Positions 43,434-53,609 of a stretch of DNA of 64,000 nt are shown here, piece after piece (position 1 is the stretch's first letter; each line of letters begins with the position of its first letter). A program made the position numbers and the translations under genes. The DNA comes from Pedobacter xixiisoli. Its GTDB lineage: Bacteria; Bacteroidota; Bacteroidia; Sphingobacteriales; Sphingobacteriaceae. A model generated the notes under the pieces. It made no database searches, was not told the DNA's origin, and was given only the letters and a program-made list of their open reading frames with translations. The stretch covers positions 1 through 64,000 of the forward strand of contig NZ_OCMT01000003.1 of NCBI RefSeq assembly GCF_900215335.1, written 5' to 3'.

Positions 43434-46400
43434 ATGTTAGGATTTTTAGCCAAGATATTTGGAAGCAAATCGGAAAGAGATATCAAGGTGTTACAGCCAA
43501 TCGTTGCTCAAATCAACGAAGAATATGCAAAATTATCATCACTTAGTAATGATGAAATCAGAAATAAGACTATCGAATTTAAAGAAACTATTGCCTCGGC
43601 TTTAGCTACTATTGATGGTAGAATCACAGATTTAAAAACACAGGCAGAAAGCCCGGAACTTTCTTTGCAGGAGAAAACCAATCTTTACGATGAGGTGGAT
43701 GCTTTAGGTAAAGAACGTAATGTAGAGTTGGAGAAAGTGCTTCAACAAATCTTGCCTCAAGCTTTTGCGGTAGTAAAAGAAACTTCTCGTCGTTTAAGTG
43801 AAAACGAGCAATTAGAAGTAACTGCCACAGAATTTGATAGAGAAATTGCTACTAGAAAAAACAACGTAAAAATTGTTGGTGATAAAGCGCTATGGGCTAA
43901 CAAATGGGATGCTTCTGGTACAGAGGTGTCTTGGAACATGGTACACTACGACGTGCAGTTAATTGGTGGTATGGTGCTTAACGGTGGTAAAATTGCAGAG
44001 ATGGCTACTGGTGAGGGTAAAACCTTGGTAAGTACATTGCCTGCGTATTTAAACGCCTTGGCTGGTCAAGGGGTGCACATCGTAACGGTGAATGATTACC
44101 TTGCTCGTCGTGATAGTGAGTGGAATGGTCCATTATTCGAATTCCATGGTTTAAGTGTAGATTGTATCGATAAACACCAACCAAATTCGGAAGAGCGTAG
44201 AAAAGCTTATTTGGCAGACATCACTTACGGAACCAACAATGAGTTCGGTTTCGATTACCTGCGTGACAATATGTCGCAAACGCCAGAGCAATTGGTACAG
44301 CGTAAATTGCACTTTGCCATGGTAGATGAGGTCGATTCAGTTTTAATTGATGATGCTCGTACACCGTTAATTATTTCTGGTCCAGTTCCTTTTGGCGACC
44401 AACACGAATTTCATGAGTTAAAACCACGTATCGAACGTTTGGTGAATGCTCAAAAAGCATATATTCAATCTGCTTTAAATTCTGCAAAAACCTTAATCAA
44501 CAGCGGCAATGCTGGTACAGAAGAGGGAGAAGGCGGTTTAGCTTTATTGCGTGCTCATCGTGGTTTGCCTAAAAATAAAGCATTGATTAAGTTTTTAAGT
44601 GAGGGTAGCAATAAGCAAACCTTATTAAAAACAGAAAATTACTATATGGCAGACCAGTCTAAAAATATGCCTAAGGTAGATGCTGAATTGTATTTCCACA
44701 TTGATGAGAAAAATAACCAAGTAGAATTAACCGAAAAAGGTATCGAGCTAATTACCCAAACGGGAGAAGATACAAGCTTTTTCGTATTACCGGATGTAGG
44801 AACTGAAATTGCAGAAATCGAAAAATCGAGCCTAAGCAGCGAAGAAAAAATTGCAAATAAAGATGCTTTAATGCGTGATTACTCTGTTAAAGCAGAGCGT
44901 ATCCACTCTATCAACCAATTGTTAAAAGCTTATACTTTATTCGAAAATGATGTAGAGTATATTGTTGATGAAGGTAAGATCAAGATTGTAGATGAGCAAA
45001 CTGGTCGTATCATGGAAGGTCGTCGTTATTCTGATGGCTTGCACCAAGCAATTGAGGCAAAAGAAAATGTGAAAGTAGAAGATGCTTCGCAAACTTATGC
45101 TACCGTTACTTTGCAAAATTATTTCCGTATGTACCACAAACTTTGCGGTATGACGGGTACAGCAACTACGGAAGCTGGTGAGTTCTGGTCGATCTATAAA
45201 TTAGACGTAGTAGAAATTCCTACAAATAGAGTTATCTCTAGAAAAGACGAACAAGATTACGTTTATCGTACGGTAAGAGAAAAATACAATGCGGTAGCAG
45301 AAGAAATCGTAAAATTAACTGAAGCTGGTCGTCCGGTGTTGGTGGGTACAACTTCAGTAGAGATTTCGGAGTTGTTAAGCCGTATGTTGAAATTACGTGG
45401 TATCAAACACAACGTACTGAATGCAAAAATGCACCAAAGAGAGGCTGATATTGTAGCTGAAGCAGGTCAACCGGGTCAAGTAACTATTGCTACCAACATG
45501 GCTGGTCGTGGTACGGATATCAAGTTAGGCCCAGGTGTTAAAGAAGCTGGAGGTTTGGCAATTATTGGTACCGAGCGTCATGAGTCTCGTCGTGTAGACA
45601 GGCAGTTACGTGGTCGTGCTGGTCGTCAAGGAGATCCAGGTACTTCGCAGTTCTTCGTTTCATTAGAAGATAACTTAATGCGTTTGTTCGGTTCTGAGCG
45701 TATCTCTAACATCATGGTGCGTATGGGTATCGAAGAAGGAGAGGTGATCCAACACTCAATGATTACCAACTCTATCGAAAGAGCGCAGAAAAAAGTAGAA
45801 GAAAACAACTTTGGTGTTCGTAAACGTTTGTTAGAGTATGATGACGTGATGAACTCACAACGTACGGTAATCTATGCTAAACGTCGTAATGCTTTATTTG
45901 GCGACCGTTTAGAGGTAGATATGAGCAACATGATTTTTGATGTTGTAGAAGATGTGATTACTGAATATAAAGAAAGTAGTAACTACGAAGGTTTTAAATT
46001 AGAAGTCATCAAAAACTTCTCTGTAGATACTGGAATTTCTGAACAAGAATTTAACAGCAAGAAAATCCACGATTTATCTGAAAAATTATTCGAAGAAGTT
46101 ACGGCTTTCTACGATCGTAAATCAGACGGTATTGTTAACCAAGCGATGCCTGTTTTAAAAGAGGTTTTTGCTGATAGAGGTGATGTGATTGAGCAGATTG
46201 TTGTTCCTTTTACTGATGGTATGCGTCACATCCAAGTTCCAGTAGAACTGAAAAAAGCAATTGACAATAACGGAAGAGAAATCACGAAGGCATTTGAGAA
46301 AACGATCATCTTGGCTTTAATTGATGACAGTTGGAAAGAACATTTGCGTGAAATGGATGAGTTGAAGCAATCTGTACAAAATGCAGTTTACGAGCAAAAA

Positions 46401-46739
46401 GATCCATTGATCATCTATAAAATGGAAGCCTTTAACTTGTTTAAAGGCATGCTAAGCGTAGTTAACAAAGAAGTGGTGAGCTTCTTGTTTAAAGGCGGTA
46501 TTCCAATTCAACAAGAGCCAGAGCAAGTAAGAGAAGCAGTGGCTCCAAAACCTTTGCCTAAGTTACAAACTACTAAACAAGAGTACGGCGACCAACATTC
46601 TGATTTAGATTTAGTAGGCGATACTCGCGAACCTCAACCTTTGCAACCTATTAGAAAAGAAGCAACAGTTGGTAGAAACGAACCTTGCCCTTGCGGAAGT
46701 GGCAAGAAGTTTAAAAACTGCCATGGAGCAAATGCTTAG
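43434..46739 (+). CDS. secA: Preprotein translocase ATPase SecA
   Basis: 1101 residues, longer than the ~900 of E. coli SecA, as in other Bacteroidota. Walker A is [10 protein letters not shown] (191-200) and the DEAD-type box [14 protein letters not shown] follows near 295. An insert around 330-440 (with [15 protein letters not shown]) interrupts the substrate crosslinking region. Helicase motifs GTTSVEISE and [13 protein letters not shown] are intact. The C-terminal zinc site [14 protein letters not shown] is present. With SecG (20120) it drives export of the many secreted proteins here. Confidence 0.97.
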   Translation: MLGFLAKIFGSKSERDIKVLQPIVAQINEEYAKLSSLSNDEIRNKTIEFKETIASALATIDGRITDLKTQAESPELSLQEKTNLYDEVDALGKERNVELEKVLQQILPQAFAVVKETSRRLSENEQLEVTATEFDREIATRKNNVKIVGDKALWANKWDASGTEVSWNMVHYDVQLIGGMVLNGGKIAEMATGEGKTLVSTLPAYLNALAGQGVHIVTVNDYLARRDSEWNGPLFEFHGLSVDCIDKHQPNSEERRKAYLADITYGTNNEFGFDYLRDNMSQTPEQLVQRKLHFAMVDEVDSVLIDDARTPLIISGPVPFGDQHEFHELKPRIERLVNAQKAYIQSALNSAKTLINSGNAGTEEGEGGLALLRAHRGLPKNKALIKFLSEGSNKQTLLKTENYYMADQSKNMPKVDAELYFHIDEKNNQVELTEKGIELITQTGEDTSFFVLPDVGTEIAEIEKSSLSSEEKIANKDALMRDYSVKAERIHSINQLLKAYTLFENDVEYIVDEGKIKIVDEQTGRIMEGRRYSDGLHQAIEAKENVKVEDASQTYATVTLQNYFRMYHKLCGMTGTATTEAGEFWSIYKLDVVEIPTNRVISRKDEQDYVYRTVREKYNAVAEEIVKLTEAGRPVLVGTTSVEISELLSRMLKLRGIKHNVLNAKMHQREADIVAEAGQPGQVTIATNMAGRGTDIKLGPGVKEAGGLAIIGTERHESRRVDRQLRGRAGRQGDPGTSQFFVSLEDNLMRLFGSERISNIMVRMGIEEGEVIQHSMITNSIERAQKKVEENNFGVRKRLLEYDDVMNSQRTVIYAKRRNALFGDRLEVDMSNMIFDVVEDVITEYKESSNYEGFKLEVIKNFSVDTGISEQEFNSKKIHDLSEKLFEEVTAFYDRKSDGIVNQAMPVLKEVFADRGDVIEQIVVPFTDGMRHIQVPVELKKAIDNNGREITKAFEKTIILALIDDSWKEHLREMDELKQSVQNAVYEQKDPLIIYKMEAFNLFKGMLSVVNKEVVSFLFKGGIPIQQEPEQVREAVAPKPLPKLQTTKQEYGDQHSDLDLVGDTREPQPLQPIRKEATVGRNEPCPCGSGKKFKNCHGANA

Positions 46740-46744
46740 TACAT

Positions 46745-46827
46745 AAACTTACGAAGTTTCTAAACGGCGGAGCCCTCAACTTTGCCATTGAAAAACAATA
46801 ACAGCTCGAGTTAGACTTCGTAAGTTT
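46745..46827. repeat. Split inverted repeat after secA
   Basis: AAACTTACGAAGT (46745-46757) and ACTTCGTAAGTTT (46815-46827) are perfect 13-bp arms 57 bases apart. The arm sequence is the same as that of the compact palindrome at 19473-19505. Confidence 0.6.
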
Positions 46828-46841
46828 TAGAATATAATTTC

Positions 46842-46869
46842 AAGCCTCGATTTTTATCGGGGCTTTTTT
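46842..46869 (+). terminator. Terminator after secA
   Basis: AAGCCTCGAT and ATCGGGGCTT form a 10-bp stem (one wobble) with a short T loop and a following T run. Confidence 0.8.
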
Positions 46870-46989
46870 ATGTGACATTAAACATTTGTTTAGCCCAGCA
46901 ATAATCCCGATTTTTGCAAACTCATTGTCGTTGATCTCGTTATTACAAGTAATAATTGATTAAAATATCGAGAAGCAATTTAAATCTAA

Positions 46990-47421
46990 ATGAAAGTACT
47001 GTTAATTATAATTTCTGTTTTACTAAGCAACCAGGTATTGGCTCAAACCAAAGGTGAAGTAATTGTGGTGCAAGATCCTTTGATAGACAGCCTCATTGCC
47101 AAACGACTAGAGTTGAACAAGACGAGGCCTACAGCAACCAATCCAACAGGTTCGGCTATAGTTTCTTCCACTGGTTACCGAGTACAAATTTATTACGGAT
47201 CGGATAGACGTGAGGTATTCTCTCAGCAAGCACAGTTCAAATCGAGTTATCCGAAGCTAAATACTTATATCACCTATAAAGAACCCAACTACTACCTAAG
47301 GGTTGGCGATTACCGCACAAGGTTAGAGGCCCAAAAATTTCTCAACGAACTACGGCCAAGCTATCCAACACTGTTTATTTTTAGAGAAAAGATAAACGCC
47401 CCGATTTTAGAAGATAGATAG
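46990..47421 (+). CDS. Exported SPOR-domain protein
   Basis: 143 residues with a signal peptide ending near VLAQ (18) and a C-terminal SPOR domain at about 60-138 (YRVQIYYGSDRREVF, YYLRVGDYRTRLEAQKFLNEL). SPOR domains bind denuded peptidoglycan at division sites. A gene of its own, followed after 76 bases by the amidohydrolase. Confidence 0.85.
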   Translation: MKVLLIIISVLLSNQVLAQTKGEVIVVQDPLIDSLIAKRLELNKTRPTATNPTGSAIVSSTGYRVQIYYGSDRREVFSQQAQFKSSYPKLNTYITYKEPNYYLRVGDYRTRLEAQKFLNELRPSYPTLFIFREKINAPILEDR

Positions 47422-47497
47422 TTAACAGTTGGCAGTTTTAAGGCGTAAAGCTAAACCAAACAACAAGCCAACTAACCACCCAAAAAACTAACAAAAC

Positions 47498-48679
47498 ATG
47501 AAACAAAAAATACAAGAACTAGCTGCTCAAATTTTTAACGAAGTGGTAGGTTTTCGTCAACATATACATGCTAATCCAGAATTATCTTATCACGAATACG
47601 AAACTTCAAAGTTTGTGAAAGATAAACTATCAAGCTGGGGTATTCCATTTACAGAAATGGCCAACACAGGTGTAGTTGGTTTAATTACTGGAGCCAAAGC
47701 CTCAGATCAGGTAATTGCTTTGCGTGCTGATATGGATGCTTTGCCCATTACCGAAGTAAACGATAAACCTTATAAATCGAAAAATGAAGGTGTAATGCAT
47801 GCCTGCGGACATGATGTACATACTTCTTCGCTGCTAGGTACAGCATATATCCTAAATCAATTAAAAGAAGAATTTGGTGGTACTATCAAACTGGTTTTTC
47901 AACCTGCAGAAGAATTGCTACCAGGTGGTGCCAGCATTATGATTAAAGAAGGCGTGTTAGAAAACCCTAAACCACAGGCTATGGTAGGTCAGCATGTCTT
48001 ACCAATGATGGAAGTAGGTAAGGTAGGCTTCCGCTCGGGAATTTATATGGCATCAACCGATGAACTGTACGTAACCGTTACAGGAAAAGGTGGCCACGGT
48101 GCACAGCCGCACCAAAACATAGATCCAGTGGTAATTACTGCGCACATCATTGTGGCACTCCAGCAGATCGTGAGTCGTAAAGCCGATCCGCGTTTGCCTT
48201 CGGTACTTTCTTTTGGAAAAGTGAATGCGAATGGCGCTACCAATATCATCCCCAATGAGGTGAAATTAGAAGGAACTTTTAGAACCTTAAACGAAGACTG
48301 GAGAAACGAAGCGCACCGTTTGATGAAAAAAATGGCAGAAGGAATTGCAGAAAGTATGGGTGGAAGTTGTCATTTTGATATCCACAGAGGTTATCCTTTT
48401 TTAATTAATGAAGAAAAACTAACCAACAATGCTAAAGCCTTAGCTCAAGATTATTTGGGTGCTGCAAACGTAGTTGATTTAGATATCTGGATGGCTGCAG
48501 AAGATTTTGCTTATTATTCGCAGGTAACTGATGCTTGCTTTTATCGTTTAGGTACTGGTAATCCCGCAAAAGATACCATGCATTCTGTACACACACCACA
48601 ATTTGATATTGATGAAGATGCCCTGAAAATCTCAACGGGTTTAATGGCCTACATCGCTTTGAAACAATTAGGAAATTAA
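47498..48679 (+). CDS. M20-family N-acyl amino acid amidohydrolase
   Basis: 393 residues, cytoplasmic (no signal). Family metal motifs are present: RADMDALPITE, MHACGHDVHTS, VFQPAEE (catalytic Glu) and the lid segment VTVTGKGGHGAQPHQNIDPV. It belongs to the hippurate hydrolase/aminoacylase group. It has an exported paralogue at 57880. The natural substrate is unknown. Confidence 0.92.
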   Translation: MKQKIQELAAQIFNEVVGFRQHIHANPELSYHEYETSKFVKDKLSSWGIPFTEMANTGVVGLITGAKASDQVIALRADMDALPITEVNDKPYKSKNEGVMHACGHDVHTSSLLGTAYILNQLKEEFGGTIKLVFQPAEELLPGGASIMIKEGVLENPKPQAMVGQHVLPMMEVGKVGFRSGIYMASTDELYVTVTGKGGHGAQPHQNIDPVVITAHIIVALQQIVSRKADPRLPSVLSFGKVNANGATNIIPNEVKLEGTFRTLNEDWRNEAHRLMKKMAEGIAESMGGSCHFDIHRGYPFLINEEKLTNNAKALAQDYLGAANVVDLDIWMAAEDFAYYSQVTDACFYRLGTGNPAKDTMHSVHTPQFDIDEDALKISTGLMAYIALKQLGN

Positions 48680-48754
48680 AAGGTTAATCGTTAAACTGGT
48701 TAATTGACCATGACGTAAAACTTATAACGTATTACTTAAAACCTTTAACTCTAA

Positions 48755-49699
48755 ATGAAAAAGCTTTGTATAATATTGCTATCGTTGTTGTTTTTTGTTG
48801 AAGCAGGTGCTCAACAAATTCCACGTTTTAATCCAGATACAGTAAAAACGATTACGCTAGATTCTGCCGTGAATATCAAAGCAAAGCGATTAAGTATAGA
48901 AACCTTCATTGATGCGATTATTAACGATACCAGTTTTTATGAAGCATTTCGGAACATGAAAAAATACACTTTCATTGCCGAAAATAGAGTCTTTACTTAC
49001 GACAAGAAAAATCAGGTTGATGGAAAGATTTATCGTAAAATTCGACATAATAACGATGGGCCATATAAAATGGAATACTTGGTGAAGGAAGACAATGGTA
49101 AGGTGTATAAGAAGAATGGGAAATATCAGCTTTACACGGTAGAAATGTTCGATTATATCTTCATGAATGCTTATAATACTGATTTTGCTCCTGCCTCTGC
49201 GCCAACTAAAGGTAAAAAGGGTGGTAACGAAGGATATAAAGATAAACTTAAGACACTAATTTTTAACCCTGGGCGGCCAATTAAAGGCATTCCGTTTATT
49301 GGTAGTAAAACCGAAATTTTTACTGCTAATATGCGCCAATATTACGATTACGCTTTTCACAGTGGTACCTATTTAGATTCTATTCCAGTATACCGTTTTA
49401 AAGTTTCCGTAAAGCCAGATCTTTCTAAATGGACTAAAGACGGCATTATGATTAAAGAATTGGTGACGATCTTTGATAAACGTAACTTCGAGATTTTAGG
49501 ACGTTATGTAGATATGAAGTACAGCAATATGCTATTTGATTTTGATGTGCAAATGAACATCGAAATGAACTACTTCGACGAAGTGAAATTACCAACAAAA
49601 ATCACCTATCAAGGTAATTGGGATTATCCGCTTAAGAAAGAAGAAAGGGCGAGTTTCTTGGTATTACACAAAGATTACCAGGTAGGTAAAGGCAAGTAG
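48755..49699 (+). CDS. Unknown exported protein
   Basis: 314 residues with a signal peptide (cleavage near GAQ, 20). The mature part is basic and beta-rich (KIYRKIRHNNDGPYKMEYLV, VYRFKVSVKPDLSKW, KLPTKITYQGNWDYPL). The alternation of long strands suggests an outer-membrane or lipoprotein-carrier-like fold, but no family is recognised. It follows the M20 gene by 75 bases. Confidence 0.65.
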   Translation: MKKLCIILLSLLFFVEAGAQQIPRFNPDTVKTITLDSAVNIKAKRLSIETFIDAIINDTSFYEAFRNMKKYTFIAENRVFTYDKKNQVDGKIYRKIRHNNDGPYKMEYLVKEDNGKVYKKNGKYQLYTVEMFDYIFMNAYNTDFAPASAPTKGKKGGNEGYKDKLKTLIFNPGRPIKGIPFIGSKTEIFTANMRQYYDYAFHSGTYLDSIPVYRFKVSVKPDLSKWTKDGIMIKELVTIFDKRNFEILGRYVDMKYSNMLFDFDVQMNIEMNYFDEVKLPTKITYQGNWDYPLKKEERASFLVLHKDYQVGKGK

Positions 49700-50203
49700 C
49701 TAGGGTTTTAGAGCTATATCATTAACAATATATTTGCCCAACTTTTGCGACAAATTTTGGTAATCTATCTTTTCTTTACTTGCATTTATTTTAAGCTCTG
49801 CACCATGTAAAACGTTGTGTAGAGCAATGCTCAATCCTGCTACAGTGGCAGTTCCAGCAATGCCAACCAACATCGCAGTTGCTCCGTCGTCAATAGATTG
49901 AGATGCTACTATAGAACCAGCAATTAAAGCTCCTGTAGCTACAGCGTAGCCTACATCTCCATGACGTTTAAAAACCTTAATTCGTTCAATTTTTTGGTAA
50001 GCAATAGCATGGGTTACATCTTTCTTGTCAACTAAAACCAATGCCGTGTCGTTAATAGCTGTAATCTTGCCATGTACCTTCATATTGCCCGCTATATATA
50101 CCAACGCATTATACGGTGCCCTTTTTACTTTTTGAGCATAGCTGATATTCACGAAAAGGAGCAGTAAGAAGATGGTAAATGAAGATTTAACCAGTAATTT
50201 CAT
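49700..50203 (-). CDS. Unknown exported protein with glycine/alanine-rich hydrophobic centre
   Basis: 167 residues: signal peptide (about 1-23, ending SYAQ), a beta-rich part (NALVYIAGNMKVHGKITAIND), then a Gly/Ala-rich hydrophobic region (about 88-125, YAVATGALIAGSIVAS and AMLVGIAGTATVAGLSIA) like the glycine-zipper proteins of the envelope. No family assigned. Its stop adjoins the stop of the convergent gene. Confidence 0.65.
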   Translation of the reverse strand: MKLLVKSSFTIFLLLLFVNISYAQKVKRAPYNALVYIAGNMKVHGKITAINDTALVLVDKKDVTHAIAYQKIERIKVFKRHGDVGYAVATGALIAGSIVASQSIDDGATAMLVGIAGTATVAGLSIALHNVLHGAELKINASKEKIDYQNLSQKLGKYIVNDIALKP

Positions 50204-50302
50204 CGATGTCTGTGTGGATAATTTGAGTCAAAGATAGAAAATAATTAACCATGTTGATATTTGATGCTAAACATTTAAATTAGCCGTACAAAAAACATAA
50301 GG

Positions 50303-50959
50303 ATGAAAAACACTTTAAAACTATTGGTTGTGGCTTGTGCCATATTTCTTCTATCTGCTATGAAACCTAAAACAAAACGTGTAGTATTTTTCGGTGATTC
50401 CATTACGCAAGGTGGTGCACAAGGAAATGGATATATTAATTTGCTGAAAAAACAGGTAGATAGTACCAAGTTTGAATTGTTTGGAGCGGGAATAGGAGGC
50501 AATAAAGTTTATGACCTCTATCTTCGTTTAGAAGAAGATGTGTTGGCTAAAAAGCCCAATTTGGTATTTATATATGTAGGTATCAATGATGTGTGGCATA
50601 AGCAAACTTCCAAAACTGGCACTGATTATCCAAAATATCTGAAGTTCTATCAGGCATTGATCAACAAGATTAAAGCAACCGGCAGTGCAGTAGTTTTATG
50701 TACGCCTTCGGTAATTGGCGAGAAAAAAGCTGGTGCTAACGAATTAGACACAGAACTAGATAAATATTCGGAAGGCATCAGAGAGTTGGCTGCTAAGAAC
50801 AATCTTCCGCTATGCGATTTGAGAAAATCATTTTTGGCTTACGAAGAGAAGAATAATCCAGAGAATTTAGATAAAGATATTTTAACTCGAGATAGAGTGC
50901 ATTTAAACGATAAGGGAAATCAGTTTGTTGCGGATCAAATGTTGCCTTTTATCAAGTAA
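50303..50959 (+). CDS. Exported SGNH/GDSL hydrolase
   Basis: 218 residues with an N-terminal signal (about 1-20). Catalytic Ser33 (FFGDSITQGG), block II GAGIGGNKVYD, block III Asn in YVGINDVWH, and the block V Asp/His in RDRVHLNDKG are all present. The family includes esterases, lipases and acetyl-xylan esterases; the substrate is unknown. Confidence 0.9.
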   Translation: MKNTLKLLVVACAIFLLSAMKPKTKRVVFFGDSITQGGAQGNGYINLLKKQVDSTKFELFGAGIGGNKVYDLYLRLEEDVLAKKPNLVFIYVGINDVWHKQTSKTGTDYPKYLKFYQALINKIKATGSAVVLCTPSVIGEKKAGANELDTELDKYSEGIRELAAKNNLPLCDLRKSFLAYEEKNNPENLDKDILTRDRVHLNDKGNQFVADQMLPFIK

Positions 50960-51142
50960 TGACATTTTTAAACCACCTAAGATACCTTAGTGCATTTAAG
51001 GCGTAAATTTGTCTACTAGTATCATGAAGGTCTTCAGGTTTATTTCGCAACGTATTTAAATACTCTAGAAAAATATCTTTATTGTTTATAGGTATATATG
51101 CTAAGGTTTTCTTAAATGTCTAAGGTGGTAAAATAAAATCGC

Positions 51143-51150
51143 TAAATTTG
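51143..51150 (+). promoter_or_regulatory. Candidate -7 box of dnaG
   Basis: TAAATTTG, 31 bases before the dnaG ATG, matches TAnnTTTG. The upstream gap 50960-51180 also holds CCACCTAAG/CTAAGGTGG-type inverted sequences. Confidence 0.3.
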
Positions 51151-51180
51151 AAGCCCCATTTAGAACGAGATTAGCAGCAA

Positions 51181-53139
51181 ATGATTACAGCCGAAACCAT
51201 AGAGAAAATTAAGGAAACAGCCCGAATTGAAGAGGTGGTTGGAGATTTTGTGTCCCTTAAGAAACGAGGTTCTAGCTTAATCGGTAACTGCCCATTTCAC
51301 GGAGAAAAAACACCCTCTTTTCACGTTTCGGTAAATAAAGGTATTTACAAGTGCTTTGGTTGTGGCGTGGCCGGCGATTCGGTTCGTTTCATCATGGAAC
51401 ACGAAAAGTACAGCTATCCAGAAGCTTTAAAGTTTTTGGCCACCAAGTACAATATCGAGGTAGAAGAAACGGTAGAAAGTAAAGAAAATATCGAGCTGAA
51501 CAGTGCTCGAGAAAGTCTTTACATTGTTTCGCAATTTGCTGCAGGTTTCTTCGAAGACCAACTTTGGAATAGTGCCGATGGTAAAGCCATTGGTTTAAGT
51601 TATTTCAAAGAGCGTGGTTTTCGGGAAGACATCATCAAGAAATTTAACTTAGGTTATTCTCCCGATGTTTGGGATGCTTTGACTTTAGAAGCCGTTAAAA
51701 ACCAACACTCAGAAGAGTTTCTAGAAAAAACGGGACTTTCCATCAGAAATGATAAAGGAAAGTTATATGATCGGTTCCGTGGGCGGGTAATGTTCCCCAT
51801 TCACAATTTTACAGGTAGGGTAATCGGTTTTGGTGGTCGTACTTTAAAAACCGATAAAAACGTTCCAAAATACGTTAACTCACCAGAGAGTGATATCTAC
51901 CACAAATCGAATGTGTTGTATGGTTTATTCCATGCTAAAAAAGCCATTCGCGATCAAGATAACTGTTATTTAGTAGAAGGTTATGCCGATGTATTGGCGG
52001 TACACCAAGCCTATATTGAAAATGTTGTTGCCTCGTCGGGAACATCTTTAACCATAGAGCAAATCAAACTAATTGCTCGTTTTACGCAGAACGTAACCAT
52101 TTTATATGATGGCGATGCTGCGGGGATCAAAGCTTCACTGCGTGGTTTGGATATGATTTTGGAGGAAGGACTGAACGTAAAAGTAGTTTCTTTTCCAGAT
52201 GGAGATGACCCCGATTCGTACATGCACAAAGTGGGTGCAGGGGCTTTCAAGACCTACATCGAGGAGCAACGTCAGGATTTTATCCTTTATAAAGCCAACA
52301 TTTTACTGGCGGAAGCTGGCAAAGACCCCATTAAAAAAGCAGGTATCATTAGGGATATTGTAGAAAGTATCGCTAAAATTCCTGATAACATTAAAGCTTC
52401 CGTATTTATCAAGGAATGTAGCCACTTGCTTGAAATAGAAGAGCGAGTATTGCTTACTGAGCTAAATGCAATTAAAGTTGCCAAGAGCAAGAAGGCTGTG
52501 GCTCCACAAAGAGCAAGTAGTTTTCCAAGTCATCCCGATATGCCACCTGATGATTTGTTCGCTGAAGGAGGCCCATCTGCAGAGCCGGAAATTGCCGTAT
52601 CACAAGTAAGTAGCGATATACTGCAAGAGCAAGAAATTGTGCGCTTGCTGTTAACATTTGGACATGAATTGGCAACTTGGGAACAGACCGACAATATGTA
52701 CATAGGGTCTTTCATTATCCAAAATTTAAGTGATGTCACTTTTGAAAATGATTTGTGCAAACGCATAGTCGATTACTATCGTAATGAACTTGAAAATGGG
52801 CAGTTGCCAACTATCAATCAGTTTTTGAGAAGTGAAGATGCAGAGATTGCAAATTTGGCAATTACCGTGAGTACTTCTGAATATAGTTTAAGCGAAAATT
52901 GGTTAAATAAGCATCAGATTTACGTGAAAGATGAAACGCATAATATCAAATCTGCAGTGCTGGGAGGCTTATACTACCTTAAAAAACATAAAGTAGATAG
53001 TATGCTAACCGATTTGATGAACCAAATCAAAGACGAAAAGGACGTTACTAACCAAGAGATTTTACTAGGTAGATATGCACAAGTTAAAAACGTAGAACGC
53101 AGCATTTCTAAGTTCTTAGGCTCGGTGATCGTTAAATAA
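51181..53139 (+). CDS. dnaG: DNA primase
   Basis: Makes RNA primers for replication. 652 residues: a CHC2 zinc finger (Cys37, His40, Cys58, Cys61; CPFHGEKTPSFH and YKCFGCG), the RNA polymerase core with RVIGFGGRTL, the TOPRIM domain (DNCYLVEGYADVLA, TILYDGDAAGIKASLRGLD), and a helical C-terminal DnaB-binding part. Identification is firm. Confidence 0.97.
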   Translation: MITAETIEKIKETARIEEVVGDFVSLKKRGSSLIGNCPFHGEKTPSFHVSVNKGIYKCFGCGVAGDSVRFIMEHEKYSYPEALKFLATKYNIEVEETVESKENIELNSARESLYIVSQFAAGFFEDQLWNSADGKAIGLSYFKERGFREDIIKKFNLGYSPDVWDALTLEAVKNQHSEEFLEKTGLSIRNDKGKLYDRFRGRVMFPIHNFTGRVIGFGGRTLKTDKNVPKYVNSPESDIYHKSNVLYGLFHAKKAIRDQDNCYLVEGYADVLAVHQAYIENVVASSGTSLTIEQIKLIARFTQNVTILYDGDAAGIKASLRGLDMILEEGLNVKVVSFPDGDDPDSYMHKVGAGAFKTYIEEQRQDFILYKANILLAEAGKDPIKKAGIIRDIVESIAKIPDNIKASVFIKECSHLLEIEERVLLTELNAIKVAKSKKAVAPQRASSFPSHPDMPPDDLFAEGGPSAEPEIAVSQVSSDILQEQEIVRLLLTFGHELATWEQTDNMYIGSFIIQNLSDVTFENDLCKRIVDYYRNELENGQLPTINQFLRSEDAEIANLAITVSTSEYSLSENWLNKHQIYVKDETHNIKSAVLGGLYYLKKHKVDSMLTDLMNQIKDEKDVTNQEILLGRYAQVKNVERSISKFLGSVIVK

Positions 53140-53243
53140 TGATTGAATTTTGGATGAATAAATGATTAAATACCTAGATTAGGTTTAATTTGCATTTTGC
53201 TCATTCTATCATTCAAAATTTACTCATTTAATCATTTCAAAGT

Positions 53244-53609
53244 ATGGCTATTCACAATGATACTGGTAAGGCTGGCGAAAAAGCAGCAGTACAATTTTTG
53301 GAACAGAAAGGCTACGAAATTTTGGAAGAAAACTGGGTTTTTCGAAAGTCTGAAGTAGATATCGTTGCGCTTCAATCAAATACCATTATCTTTATCGAAG
53401 TTAAAACACGCAGTTCGGTGGCTTTTGGCATGCCCGAAGAATTTGTAAGCGAAGCCAAACAACGACAACTAGAACTTGCGGCGCAAGCATATATCGAAAT
53501 TATGGACCACAAAGGTGAAATAAGATTTGATATTGTAGCAGTGTTGTTAACTAAAGACAATCAGTTTAAAATTAATCATATAGAAGATGCATTTTGGCCT
53601 TATGCGTAG
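53244..53609 (+). CDS. YraN family (UPF0102) endonuclease-like protein
   Basis: 121 residues with the family pattern GKAGEKAAVQFLEQKGYEIL, then EVDIVALQSNTIIFIEVKTR, which is the Asp/Glu-x-Lys core of the restriction-endonuclease fold. Its role is unknown. It overlaps the next gene by 8 bases. Confidence 0.92.
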   Translation: MAIHNDTGKAGEKAAVQFLEQKGYEILEENWVFRKSEVDIVALQSNTIIFIEVKTRSSVAFGMPEEFVSEAKQRQLELAAQAYIEIMDHKGEIRFDIVAVLLTKDNQFKINHIEDAFWPYA

